From Polymorphobacter multimanifer (GTDB lineage Bacteria; Pseudomonadota; Alphaproteobacteria; Sphingomonadales; Sphingomonadaceae), in assembly GCF_014205635.1 (NCBI RefSeq), contig NZ_JACIIV010000002.1, positions 158,551 through 222,550 of the forward strand: a DNA stretch of 64,000 nt. The letters are read 5' to 3'. Below are positions 28,305 to 38,861 of the stretch, in pieces (positions within the stretch are counted from its first letter, which is position 1; each line of letters opens with the position of its first letter). Position numbers and translations under genes: made by a program. The notes under the pieces are model-generated. The model did not search any database. It saw only the letters and a program-made list of their open reading frames with translations, and was not told the origin of the DNA.

Positions 28305-28724
28305 TCACCTGCGGGCTGCGTAGATAACCAAATACAGCAGCAGCCCCGCCGGCCCGGCGACGAAGGTGAGCAGCAGGCAGGGGATGACGAGCAGATGCGG
28401 CACCCGGCCGGCACCTGCGTCCTCCACTTCCCAGCTTCCCGCCCAGAGGTCGAACGCCAGATAATGCACCCAGCCGGCGAGCAGTGCGGCTTCGCTGGAG
28501 AGCAGCAGTCGCACGCCCTGCAGCGAGGTGAAGCCCGCCCCCTCGGGCGGTCCTTCTCCTGCAAGCCCGAAGCCGAGCATCGCCACATAGCCTCCACACA
28601 GCATTGCAGCGACAAGGCGGGCGACGAGCACGGCGGTCCGTCGCCAGCGCGGCGCGATGAGCAAGCACAGCCAGCCCGCGAGCGCCACGGCATTGGCGAT
28701 GTCGAAAAGCCGGGCGTTGCTCAC
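28305..28724 (-). CDS. ABA4-like integral membrane protein (DUF4281)
   Basis: The 139-residue protein has four predicted membrane helices and the conserved pieces of the ABA4-like family: LFDIANAVALAGWLCLLIAP at the start, then LLAGWVHYLAFDLWAG and VPHLLVIPCLLLTFVAGPAG near the end. In plants ABA4 is needed to make neoxanthin from violaxanthin; the bacterial members are uncharacterised. Its ATG overlaps the glk stop by four bases. Confidence 0.8.
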   Translation of the reverse strand: MSNARLFDIANAVALAGWLCLLIAPRWRRTAVLVARLVAAMLCGGYVAMLGFGLAGEGPPEGAGFTSLQGVRLLLSSEAALLAGWVHYLAFDLWAGSWEVEDAGAGRVPHLLVIPCLLLTFVAGPAGLLLYLVIYAARR

Positions 28725-29668
28725 GCGACGGCCGCGCCGAGCAGGCCGGGCTCATCGAGGAGCAGCCGCAGCACGCTGATGCCGTGCATGTGCTCGCGGA
28801 AGCGGCCCTTGTCGCGGAAGCGCTCGACAAAGGCCGGATGTGCCAGCCGCTCGCCGATCCGCGCGCCCAGCCCGCCAGCGATGACCACGGCGCGGGCACC
28901 CTGTGCCAGCGCGATGTCCCCGGCGAAGCCGCCGAGCATCGCGAGAAAGCGTTCGAGCGTGCCGCGCGCCTCGCTGCTTTCCTGCGCCAGCACCTCGGCC
29001 CAGAGCGCCTTCTGGTTTTCGGCCGGCGCGCCGCCCATGGCAAGATGGATCGCGGCGAGCCCTGGCCCGGAGACGAGTCGTTCCGCCGACACCCGGCCGT
29101 GCAGCCCGCGCCGCACCGCAGTGAGCAGCAGATCCTCGATGCCATCGACCGCGGCAAAGCCGATATGCCCGGCTTCGGTCGGCACCACCGCGTGCAGGCC
29201 GCCTTCGCGGACCAGCATCGCCACGCCGAGCCCGGTGCCGGGGCCGATGATGCTTGTCACACCGCGCGTCGGAAGGCCGCTGCGGGGGCCACAGATCGGC
29301 GCCAGATCGCCGGGCCCGGCATGGGCGACTGCATGCGCCACCGCTTCGAAATCATTGATCAGCCGCACCGAGTCGAGCCCAAGTTCGGCAGCAAGGGCCG
29401 CCGGGTGGATGCTCCAGGGGTTGTTGGTGAATTGCAGCACCTCGCCCTCCGCCGGGCAGGCGACGGCGAGCACGGCGTTCCGCGGCAGTGGTGCCGGCAC
29501 GCCCGCCGCAAAGGCGGCATAGGCGCCGGCAAGGCTCGGATGGTCGGCGGTGGGGATGGTGGTGATATGTGCCAGCGCCGGCAACCCCTCGGGCTGGGGG
29601 GTGGCGATGGCAAAGCGCGCATGGGTGCCGCCGATATCGGCCACAAGCAGGGGAACGGCGTCAGTCAT
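28721..29668 (-). CDS. glk: Glucokinase
   Basis: Glk phosphorylates glucose with ATP to glucose 6-phosphate. The 315-residue protein belongs to the ROK-unrelated bacterial type: ATP-binding LLVADIGGTHARFAIATP, the sugar-binding LINDFEAVAHAV, IGPGTGLGVAMLV and PTEAGHIGFA. It overlaps zwf by eight bases, so glucose is converted to 6-phosphogluconolactone by two adjacent enzymes. This suits the Entner-Doudoroff route used by sphingomonads. edd, pgl and eda are not in the window. Confidence 0.94.
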   Translation of the reverse strand: MTDAVPLLVADIGGTHARFAIATPQPEGLPALAHITTIPTADHPSLAGAYAAFAAGVPAPLPRNAVLAVACPAEGEVLQFTNNPWSIHPAALAAELGLDSVRLINDFEAVAHAVAHAGPGDLAPICGPRSGLPTRGVTSIIGPGTGLGVAMLVREGGLHAVVPTEAGHIGFAAVDGIEDLLLTAVRRGLHGRVSAERLVSGPGLAAIHLAMGGAPAENQKALWAEVLAQESSEARGTLERFLAMLGGFAGDIALAQGARAVVIAGGLGARIGERLAHPAFVERFRDKGRFREHMHGISVLRLLLDEPGLLGAAVA

Positions 29669-31097
29669 GCCAGGTCACATCATCCCGCTCGGTCAACGCG
29701 ATCGCGGCCGAGGGGCCCCAAGTGCCAGCACTGTGCGGCCGCGCTGCCATGCCGCGCGCGGCCCAGCCGGCGCGGATCGCGTCGATCCACTGCCACTGTG
29801 CTTCCACCTCGTCACGACGCACGAACAACGTCTGCCGTCCCTCGATCAGGTCGAGCAGCAGCCGCTCATAGGCAATCCGCCGCCGGCTCTCGGCAAAGGC
29901 GTTGGGCAGGCCGATGTCGAGCGGCAGCTCCCGAAGCTTCAGCCCATCCTGGTCGAGCCCCGGCGCCTTGGCCATCATCGAGAGCCGGATGTTCTCATCG
30001 GGCTGCAGGGTGATGACCAGCTTGTTTGCCGCAAGCGGGGCAGCGCCGAAGATCGAATGCGGCACCGCACGAAACTGCACGATGATCTCCGAAAGCCGTT
30101 CGGGTGCCCGCTTGCCGGTGCGCAGGTAGAAGGGCACGCCCTTCCAGCGCCAGTTGTCGACATACGCCTTCAAGGCCACGAAGGTTTCGGTATCCGACGC
30201 GCGACCGAGGTCGGCGGTATAGCCCGGCACCGCCACGCCATCGATGGCGCCGGCGGTATATTGGCCGCGCACGCTGCACGCCTCCACGCTGGCGGCGTCG
30301 ATGGGGCGGAGCGAGCGCAGCACCTTCACCTTTTCGTCGCGCACCGACGCCGGGTCGAGCCGGGCGGGCGGTTCCATGGCCAGCAGCGCCACGAGCTGGA
30401 GCATATGATTCTGCACCATGTCGCGCAGTGCCCCCATACCGTCGTAATAGTCGCCGCGGCCTTCCAGCCCCACCGTCTCGCCGATGCTGATCTGCACATG
30501 CGCGATGTGTGCCGCATTCCACAGCGGCTCGAACAATGTGTTGGCGAAGCGGAAGCCCATCAGGTTCTGCACCGTCTCCTTGCCGAGATAATGGTCGATG
30601 CGGAAGGTGCGGTCCTCCGGGTAGGCGGCGGCCACGGCATCGTTGATGGTGCGGCTGGCGGCAAGACTGTCTCCCAGCGGTTTTTCCAGCGCCAGCCGCG
30701 CGCCCGGCCCGGCAAGCCCGGCGGATGCCAGCCCGGCGATGGTGGCGCCGAACAGTGCGGGTGCGGTGGAGAGGAAGATGGCAAGGTTGCCGCGATCGGG
30801 CACCGCTTCGGCCAGGGCAGCAAAGCCTTGCTGGTCGCTGGCATCGAGCGCCACATAGCTCAGCCGCGCCAGAAACCGGCTACGCGCCTGCGGATCGGCG
30901 GCTTCGGGAAGGGTATCGGCGGCAAGCGCCTGGAAACTGGCATCATCATGCGCCGAGCGCGCAGTGGCGATGATGCGCAGGCATTGCGGCAGCAGGCCCT
31001 CTGTATCGAGCGCGAACAGCGACGGCAGCAACATGCGCCGCGCCAGATCGCCAGTGGCGCCAAACAGGAGGAGGTGGGTGCATGCGCTCATGCCCAT
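29661..31097 (-). CDS. zwf: Glucose-6-phosphate 1-dehydrogenase
   Basis: Zwf oxidises glucose 6-phosphate to 6-phosphoglucono-lactone with NADP or NAD. The 478-residue protein has the coenzyme motif LLLFGATGDLARRMLLPSL, ALEKPLGDSLAAS and the active-site RIDHYLGKETVQNLM, with later substrate-binding parts WKGVPFYLRTGKR and QPDENIRLSM. Two starts, ATG at 31097 and ATG at 31091, are equally plausible; neither has a clear ribosome binding site. It heads the minus-strand operon that runs through glk to the thioesterase. It is divergent from the exporter operon 99 bases away. Confidence 0.96.
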   Translation of the reverse strand: MGMSACTHLLLFGATGDLARRMLLPSLFALDTEGLLPQCLRIIATARSAHDDASFQALAADTLPEAADPQARSRFLARLSYVALDASDQQGFAALAEAVPDRGNLAIFLSTAPALFGATIAGLASAGLAGPGARLALEKPLGDSLAASRTINDAVAAAYPEDRTFRIDHYLGKETVQNLMGFRFANTLFEPLWNAAHIAHVQISIGETVGLEGRGDYYDGMGALRDMVQNHMLQLVALLAMEPPARLDPASVRDEKVKVLRSLRPIDAASVEACSVRGQYTAGAIDGVAVPGYTADLGRASDTETFVALKAYVDNWRWKGVPFYLRTGKRAPERLSEIIVQFRAVPHSIFGAAPLAANKLVITLQPDENIRLSMMAKAPGLDQDGLKLRELPLDIGLPNAFAESRRRIAYERLLLDLIEGRQTLFVRRDEVEAQWQWIDAIRAGWAARGMAARPHSAGTWGPSAAIALTERDDVTWHD

Positions 31098-31196
31098 CGA
31101 TTAGCCGCAAATGGCGCGCGGTCCAAACCTCAGCCGCACCGCGACGGACAATTCGCCGCTCGCCAGTGGCGCGGACCCGGCGTAAGCGATGCGGCA

Positions 31197-32600
31197 ATGA
31201 TCCGACCTTTCCTGCTGGCGCTGGTGTTTGCCCAGCCGGCCCTCGCACAAGTGCAGGGCCGGGATGATCCTCGCGGCCTCATCCCCCCTGCCCAGCCGTT
31301 CGCGGCGGGGCGTTGCGCACCGGAGGCCATGCAGCTCACCCTCGATGCGGCAGTGAACATCGCGCTGTGCCGCAACCCGCGAACCGCGGTCGCCTGGGCG
31401 GCGGCACAGGCGGGTGCAGCCCAGGCGGGTGCGGCGCGGGGCGCGCTGCTGCCGCAGGTCGATGCCGGCATCGGCCCCACGCTCAACCGCTCGCAGAGTT
31501 TTGCCGGCACCGGCTTTGTCGATTCCGGCGGGCAGTTCATCGGCGGCGGTGCGTCGACGATCACCAACACCACGACTTCGGCACGGCTCGGGCTGAGCTG
31601 GCTGATCCTCGATGGTGGCGGCCGCGCCGGGCGGATTGCGGCTGCCGATGCCAATGCCGCCGCCCTTCGTGCGCAGTTCGATGACGCCACGCTGGCGGTC
31701 GTGCTGGAGGTGGTGAGCGCCTGGAACCTGCTCGTTGCCAATCGCGCGATCGAGCAGGCCAATATCGCCAACCTCGAATTCGCCCGCCAGTCGCGTGACC
31801 TGGCAGCGGCGCGCAGGGACGCGGGTGTCGCCACTTCGGCCGATCGGCTGCAGGGGGAGACGCAAGCGGCGCAGGCCGAGCTGACCCTCACCCAGACGCG
31901 CGGTAATGTGGCGAGTGCCGCCGCCCGGCTGGCGGTGGCGATGGGGCTGCCGCCGGCGACCGTGCTGGCGCTCGCCGACCTGCCACCGCTTGCCGAAGCG
32001 GGCGCGCTGCGCGGCGATGCGGAGGCGCTGATTGCCGAGGCCGAACGTCTGCGGCCCGACCTGCGCGCCGCACGGCTGCAGCTGGAAGCGGCCGAAGCCA
32101 ATGTGGCGGTGGCGCGCTCGCTGGGCCGGCCCTCGGTGGCGCTGCAGGCCTCGAATTCGCTGTCCGCGCTCGACACCACGATCGACCGCAATCTCTCGAG
32201 TGCGGGCATCACGCTCTCCATCCCGTTGTTTTCCGGCTGGAACACGCGCTACCAGATCGCCCAGGCGCGGGCGCAGCAGGCGCAGCAAGCCGCCTCGCTC
32301 GAACAGGTGCGGCAGACCGCGGGGCTTGCGGTCTATCAGGGCTATGTCGGCTTCGAGAATGCACTCGCCAGCCTGGTGCCGGCGCGGGTGCTGGTGACGA
32401 GCGCCACCGAATCGGCGGCACTGGCGCAGGGTCGCTACCGCGCCGGCACCGGCACCTATGCCGATCTGCTCAACGCGCAGAATGCACTGGCCTCGGCGCG
32501 GCAGCAGCTGGTGCAGGCCGAGTTCAACACCCGCACCGCCCAGGCCGAGCTGGCACGCGCCGTGGGCGATATGGACGGCTATAGAAGGGCAACACGATGA
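31197..32600 (+). CDS. TolC-like outer-membrane efflux protein
   Basis: This 467-residue protein has a signal peptide (MIRPFLLALVFAQPALA) and two outer-membrane efflux repeats rich in long Ala/Gln helices, for example NPRTAVAWAAAQAGAAQAGA in the first and QGRYRAGTGTYADLLNAQNA in the second. It should form the trimeric channel across the outer membrane. It starts the operon that continues with a MacA-like adaptor and the two MacB-like parts, all joined by ATGA overlaps, so a dedicated tripartite exporter is likely. Confidence 0.92.
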   Translation: MIRPFLLALVFAQPALAQVQGRDDPRGLIPPAQPFAAGRCAPEAMQLTLDAAVNIALCRNPRTAVAWAAAQAGAAQAGAARGALLPQVDAGIGPTLNRSQSFAGTGFVDSGGQFIGGGASTITNTTTSARLGLSWLILDGGGRAGRIAAADANAAALRAQFDDATLAVVLEVVSAWNLLVANRAIEQANIANLEFARQSRDLAAARRDAGVATSADRLQGETQAAQAELTLTQTRGNVASAAARLAVAMGLPPATVLALADLPPLAEAGALRGDAEALIAEAERLRPDLRAARLQLEAAEANVAVARSLGRPSVALQASNSLSALDTTIDRNLSSAGITLSIPLFSGWNTRYQIAQARAQQAQQAASLEQVRQTAGLAVYQGYVGFENALASLVPARVLVTSATESAALAQGRYRAGTGTYADLLNAQNALASARQQLVQAEFNTRTAQAELARAVGDMDGYRRATR

Positions 32601-33781
32601 ACAGGCGGCGCTGGCTGATCGCGGCGGGGGTCGCCGTGGCGCTCGTCGCGGGCTTCTTCGCATGGCGTGCGTTCAACGCGCCCGAGCCGCCGCCGGCGTT
32701 CCTCACCGCCAGCATCGCGCGGGGAGATCTGACCGAGGCGATCACCGCCAATGGCGTCATCAACCCCACCCGCGTCGTCAATGTCGGCACCCAGGTGTCG
32801 GGGACGGTGCAGAGCCTCAACGCCGATTTCAACGACCGGGTGGTGGCGGGGCAGGTGCTGCTGCGGCTCGATCCGGCCCTTTTCGCGAGCCGGCTTTCCG
32901 CCAGCGAAGCCAGCCTTGCCCAGGTGCGCGCGCAGGCAGCCCTGCAGACCGCCAATGCCCGTCGCGCCGCCGAGCTGGTGGCGAAGGACTACATCAGCCG
33001 GCAGGAGTATGAGACGACGCTTGCCAGCGCGCGCGGGACCGAGGCGCAGGTGCGTGCAGCCGCAGCGCAGGTAGCGCAGGACCGTGCCAATCTCGAATTC
33101 TCGGTCATCCGGGCGCCGGTGTCGGGCGTCGTGATCAGCCGCGAGATCGATCTGGGGCAGACGGTGGCGGCGGCGTTCAGCACCCCCACCTTGTTCAAGA
33201 TCGCGCGAGATCTTTCGCGGATGCAGATCGAGGCAGCGGTGGCGGAGGCCGATATCGCGCGGGTGAAGCCGGGGCAGCGCGTGCTGTTCACCGTCGATGC
33301 CTATGGCAGCCGCAGCTTCGAGGGATCGGTGCGCCAGATCCGCCTCAATCCCACGACCCAGCAGAATGTGGTGACGTATACGGTCGTGGTGGAAGCCGCC
33401 AACCCCGATGGCGCGCTGCTGCCGGGGATGACCGCCGATGCGCGCTTTCTGGTGGCGGAACGGCGAGGTGTGTTGCTGCTCCCCAATGCCGCACTGGGTT
33501 TCCGCCCCGAAGGCTTCAAGTCGGCGCGTGATCTTGCCGATGACGAGGCGGTGGTGTTCGTGGCCCTGGGCGGCACTGCCGAGCCGCGCCGCATCCGGCT
33601 TGGCGTGAGCGACACCGCCAGCACCGAGATCAGCGCTGGGCCGCTGAAGGCCGGGGACAGGGTGATCATCGGACTCAACAAGCCGCTCACCGGCGGCGGC
33701 ATGTTCGGCGGCCCGCCGGGGCAGCAGCCGCGTGATCGCAAGGGTGGCGCCGAGACGGCGGAGTCCGACGCGCCGAAATGA
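32597..33781 (+). CDS. macA: MacA-like periplasmic adaptor (HlyD family)
   Basis: The 394-residue adaptor has one N-terminal membrane helix (WLIAAGVAVALVAGFFAW, residues 5-22), then a lipoyl half (VVNVGTQVSGTVQSLNADFN), a helical hairpin rich in Ala/Gln, the second lipoyl half (SVIRAPVSGVVISREIDLGQ) and a beta-barrel and membrane-proximal domain. A GPLKAGDRVIIGLNKPL segment near the end is typical of MacA relatives. It links the MacB-type transporter to the TolC-like channel. The ATG overlaps the previous stop. Confidence 0.93.
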   Translation: MNRRRWLIAAGVAVALVAGFFAWRAFNAPEPPPAFLTASIARGDLTEAITANGVINPTRVVNVGTQVSGTVQSLNADFNDRVVAGQVLLRLDPALFASRLSASEASLAQVRAQAALQTANARRAAELVAKDYISRQEYETTLASARGTEAQVRAAAAQVAQDRANLEFSVIRAPVSGVVISREIDLGQTVAAAFSTPTLFKIARDLSRMQIEAAVAEADIARVKPGQRVLFTVDAYGSRSFEGSVRQIRLNPTTQQNVVTYTVVVEAANPDGALLPGMTADARFLVAERRGVLLLPNAALGFRPEGFKSARDLADDEAVVFVALGGTAEPRRIRLGVSDTASTEISAGPLKAGDRVIIGLNKPLTGGGMFGGPPGQQPRDRKGGAETAESDAPK

Positions 33782-34505
33782 CCGCGCCGCTGATCTCGCT
33801 CGCCGATGTGGTGAAGGATTATCGGTCCGAAGCCGGGGACTTCCGGGCGCTGCACGGGGTGAGCCTCGATGTGCGCGCCGGTGAGTTCATCGCCATCATG
33901 GGGCCATCGGGATCGGGCAAATCCACGCTGATGAACATCATCGGCTGCCTCGATACGGTGAGTGCCGGCAGCTACCGCTTCGAGGGGCAGGATACCGCCA
34001 TGCTGTCGGAAGCAGCCCTTGCGAAGCTGCGGGGGGCGGGAATCGGCTTCATCTTCCAGGGGTTCAACCTGCTGCCGCGGCTCTCGGCCACCGGCAATGT
34101 GGCGCTGCCGATGGTCTATGCCGGCAAATCGGGCGCCGAGCGCAAGGCCCGCGCCGCCGAGCTGCTGTCCAGCGTCGGGCTGGGAGACAAGCTGGTCTCG
34201 CGCCCCAGCCAGCTTTCGGGCGGCCAGCAGCAGCGCGTCGCCATTGCCCGCGCGCTTGCCAATGCGCCGGCCCTGCTGCTCGCCGACGAGCCGACGGGTG
34301 CGCTCGACACGAAAACCGGCGTCGAGGTGCTGGCGCTGTTCCGCCAATTGAACGAAGCGCGAGGAGTGACGGTGGTGATCGTGACGCATGATCCCGAAGT
34401 GGCGCGCGCGACCAACCGCGTGGTCCGCATCCAGGACGGGCTGATCGTCCATGATGGCCCCCCCGATGATGCCGCCCTGTTCGGGGTGCGGGCAGAGGTG
34501 CCTGC

Positions 34506-34509
<4 letters not shown>
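33778..34509 (+). CDS. MacB-type ABC exporter, ATP-binding subunit
   Basis: This 243-residue ATPase has Walker A (IMGPSGSGKSTLMNIIGCLD), the Q-loop (FIFQGFNLLPRLSA), the ABC signature (LSGGQQQRVAIARAL), Walker B (LLLADEPTGALD) and the H-loop (VTHDPEVA). It belongs to the LolD/MacB/FtsE type that drives mechanotransmission in periplasmic exporters. In E. coli MacB, the ATPase and permease are fused; here they are separate genes overlapping by four bases. Confidence 0.94.
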
Positions 34510-35712
<1,203 letters not shown>

Positions 35713-35723
<11 letters not shown>

Positions 35724-37086
35724 TGCGGCTCAAGGAGCTGGTGCGGCCCAGCCACCAGAAGCGGCCCCAGAGCAGCACTGCCGCCACTAGCGAAGCGATG
35801 ATGATCGACCATATCAGCCCGGGCACGCCGAGACCTGCGGGAATGGCGAGCGCCCAGCCGAGCGGCATCATCACCAGCAGGTAGCTGGTCATGTGCGTGG
35901 CGGTCGGCACCCAGACGTCGCCGCGGGCACGCAGCGCCTGGGCGCCGACGTTCTGCAGGCCGTCAGCAAGGTAGAAGAGGCAGGAGAGCAGCAGCGCCGC
36001 CGCAGCCATGCCGCGCACCGCTGCGTCGGTGGTGTAGGCCGCGGCAATCGCCTCGTTTCCAAACCCCACGATGATGCAGATGATGAACAGCACCACGCTT
36101 GTCACGCCGAAGCCGAGCATCCCTGCACGAACCACGCCCGCAGGGCTGCGGGCACCGTGCGCGCGGCCGACCATCACCGCAGTCGCACTCGCCAGCCCCA
36201 GCGGCACCATGAAGATGACCGCCGCCACGTTGAGGGTGATCGCCCAGGCCGCGACGGCGAGCGTGCCGATCCAGCCGGCGAAGATGCTCATCGCACCAAA
36301 GGCAGCACTTTCAATGAAATAGCTTGCCGCCGTGCCATAGCCGACCCGGCGCTGGGCCGAAGCCGCGCGCGGATCGGGCGCAGCCTTGCGGAACACGCCA
36401 TAGCGGCGCGCCGGCGCCCAGGCGAGGATGGCACCCCAGATGAAGAGCAGCAGCGCCACTCGGCTGAGCGCTGTGGACCAGCCGCTGGCCACGGCACCAT
36501 CGACGGGAAAGCCCGAATTGCCGGGCACCAGCCACAGGTTGAGGACGAGGTTGACGATGTTCGCCCCCCACATCGCCACCATGCCGGGCACCGCACGGCC
36601 ATGCGCCTCGAGCCAGAACAGCCCGGCATCGGCCATCAGGATCGGCACCAGCGACAGCGCCAGCACCTGCAGCACCGGGGTGGCGCCATTGGCGAGGGCC
36701 GGCTCGAGCCCCATCAGGTGCAGCGTCGGTCCGCCGAGCAACATCAGCACCAATGCCGCCGTCAGCCCCACCCAGAAGGCATAGGCAACGCCCCGGCGCA
36801 GGATGGCACCGGTCTCCTGCGCGCGGCCATCGCCGATCGCCTGGCTGGTCATCACCTGGATGCCGTAGAGGAGGCCGAGGGCCGTGGTGAGCACCACGCC
36901 GGTGGGCGCCCAGCCGATGGCATGGTAGCCGAGTTGCTCGGCCGAATAGCGGCCGACGACGACGGTATCGACGACACCCATTGCCATGATGCCGAGGCGT
37001 GATGCGACCACCGGGCCAGCGAGCCGCAGCAGCGGGCCGAGCGTGGGACGGGCGGGATCGGGCAGGGCTACTGCTTGGGCGGTCAT
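35713..37086 (-). CDS. MATE family multidrug/cation exporter
   Basis: The 457-residue protein has about 12 membrane helices in two similar halves, starting with LLRLAGPVVASRLGIMAMGVVDTVVVGRYS, a typical MATE N-terminus. The second half has IESAAFGAMSIFAGWIGTLA and LGLASATAVMVGRAHGA. MATE proteins exchange drugs or organic cations for H+ or Na+. The C-terminus ends in a duplicated RTSS motif, caused by a 17-18 base tandem repeat in the DNA. The leader region upstream contains a perfect 16-base palindrome and a 7-base-pair hairpin. Confidence 0.93.
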
Positions 37087-37105
37087 GTCAGGTCTTTCCG
37101 GGGTC

Positions 37106-37190
37106 GGTCGCGGGTCGCGACCGGGGGCATCAGGGGTTCAGCGTGCCGAGAAGCGAGTGGCGCGGCGGGTGCCGCAGCGAAATTTCGCTG
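37106..37190 (-). promoter_or_regulatory. Inverted repeats ahead of the MATE gene
   Basis: Two structures lie in the 202-base gap between the iron-permease-like gene and the MATE gene. One is a perfect 16-base palindrome, CAGCGAAATTTCGCTG, at 37175-37190. The other is a hairpin with 7-base arms (GGTCGCG/CGCGACC, loop GGT) at 37106-37122. The first looks like an operator, the second like a leader hairpin close to the start codon. Confidence 0.5.
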
Positions 37191-37288
37191 GGCAGGGGGC
37201 CGTTGCGGCTGGGAGGGAAAGACCGAAAGTCATGGTTCGCCTGATGCGCGGCTCTTGCTGCAGAATCGCAGTCGAGGTCAACCCGCCT

Positions 37289-37681
37289 TCACAGCCTTTG
37301 CTGCAATCGCTCGACCGGAACATGCACGTCGCTGCCGGTTTCCTTTTCCAGCGCCGCGCGGATGGCTTCCACCTCATGGTCGGTCAGATGCTCGATGCCG
37401 ATGAACTCGTTGCGTGCATCTGCCACCGCCCGGATCAGTTCGTCGAGCTTCGCCTGCATGGCTGCGGCGTCGCGATTCTGGCTGTTCTGGATCAGAAAAA
37501 CGATCAGGAAGGTGATGATGGTCGTGCTGGTGTTGACCACAAGCTGCCAGGTATCGGAAAAGCCGAACAGCGGCCCGGTCATCCCCCAGCCGCAGATGAA
37601 CAGCAGGGCCACGATGAACGTGCCCGGCCTGCCGACCATTCCGGCAATGCGGCTCGCCACCCGGGTGAAAAACTGGTCCAT
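37289..37681 (-). CDS. Low-affinity iron permease family protein
   Basis: The 130-residue protein has two central hydrophobic segments (FIVALLFICGWGMTGPLFGF and the LVVNTSTTIITFLIVFLIQN segment), then the family pattern NSQNRDAAAMQAKLDELIRA and a polar helical tail. It matches small bacterial members of the low-affinity iron permease (Fet4-related) family. Transport has been shown for yeast Fet4, not for the short bacterial forms. It stands alone upstream of the MATE gene. Confidence 0.83.
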   Translation of the reverse strand: MDQFFTRVASRIAGMVGRPGTFIVALLFICGWGMTGPLFGFSDTWQLVVNTSTTIITFLIVFLIQNSQNRDAAAMQAKLDELIRAVADARNEFIGIEHLTDHEVEAIRAALEKETGSDVHVPVERLQQRL

Positions 37682-37755
37682 CGCAAAATCCCGCTATCGG
37701 AACCAGAAGTTTAGCACGCATTGCACCGCAGCACGCGCGCCCTTAAGTGGCAGTG

Positions 37756-38859
37756 ATGAACAGCCCCCTTTTCCAGCCCTTCGCCCTTCCCAATCTCACC
37801 TTGCCCAACCGCATCGTCATGGCGCCGATGACGCGCAGCTTTTCGCCGGGCGGCGTGCCGGGGGACAATGTGGCGGACTATTATCGAAAGCGCGCCGAGG
37901 GCGGCGTCGGCCTGATCATCACCGAAGGCACGGGCATCGATCGGCCGGGCTCGGTCAACGATTCGGCAGTCCCGCGCTTCCACGGCGACGAGGCGCTGGC
38001 CGGCTGGGCGGAGGTGGTGACGGCGGTGCATGGTGCGGGCGGCAAGATTGCCCCGCAGCTCTGGCATGTCGGCAGCGCCCCCAACCCTGCGGCGCGCGAC
38101 GAGACCCATGCCGAATCGCCTTCGGGCCAGTTCAAGCCCGGCAAGCCCTGGGGCAAGACGATGACCACCGCCGACATCGACGAGACCATCGCCGCCTATG
38201 CCAACGCCGCCCGCGCCGCGCTTGCGCTCGGCTTCGATGCCGTCGAGCTGCACGGCGCGCATGGCTATCTGATCGACCAGTTCTTCTGGGACGGCACCAA
38301 CCAGCGCACCGACGAATGGGGTGGCCCCACCCTCTCGCAGCGCAGCCGCTTCGCGCTCGAGATCGTGAAGGCGGTCAAGGCCGAGCTGAGCAACGAGATT
38401 CCGCTCATCCTGCGCGTGAGCCAGTGGAAGCAGCAGGATTACACCGCGCGGCTTGCCACCTCGCAGGCCGAGCTCGAAGCCTGGCTGGCGCCGATGGTGG
38501 CCGCCGGCGTGGATGTGCTGCACTGCTCGCAGCGCCGCTTCTGGGAGCCGGAATTCCCCGAGCTCGACGGCGAGGACGGCCTCAACTTTGCCGGCTGGAC
38601 CCGCAAGGTAACGGGTGCGCCGACGATCACCGTCGGAAGCGTGGGCCTGTCGGGCGAATTCATTGCCGGCTTCGGCGGCGAAGCCTCGCAGCCGGCCGAC
38701 TTCAGCGCCCTGGAAGCACGACTTGCGGCGGAGGAGTTCGACCTGGTGGCGGTCGGTCGGGCACTGATCGTCGATGCCGATTGGGCGCTCAAGGTGCAGG
38801 ACGGCCGCGCGGCCGAGCTCAACGGGTTCGAGCGGTCGGCACTGGCAACGCTGGCCTGA
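37756..38859 (+). CDS. Old Yellow Enzyme family NADH:flavin oxidoreductase
   Basis: The 367-residue FMN-binding TIM barrel has PNRIVMAPMTRSFSPGGVPG, the active-site region with ELHGAHGYLIDQFFWDGTNQ and RTDEWGG, and the FMN phosphate region near the end (LVAVGRALIVDADW). OYE enzymes reduce activated C=C bonds, such as enones, or nitroesters. The natural substrate is unknown. I chose the ATG at 37756; a GTG at 37747 is possible. It is followed at once by the Nudix gene. Confidence 0.91.
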   Translation: MNSPLFQPFALPNLTLPNRIVMAPMTRSFSPGGVPGDNVADYYRKRAEGGVGLIITEGTGIDRPGSVNDSAVPRFHGDEALAGWAEVVTAVHGAGGKIAPQLWHVGSAPNPAARDETHAESPSGQFKPGKPWGKTMTTADIDETIAAYANAARAALALGFDAVELHGAHGYLIDQFFWDGTNQRTDEWGGPTLSQRSRFALEIVKAVKAELSNEIPLILRVSQWKQQDYTARLATSQAELEAWLAPMVAAGVDVLHCSQRRFWEPEFPELDGEDGLNFAGWTRKVTGAPTITVGSVGLSGEFIAGFGGEASQPADFSALEARLAAEEFDLVAVGRALIVDADWALKVQDGRAAELNGFERSALATLA

Positions 38860-38861
38860 GG

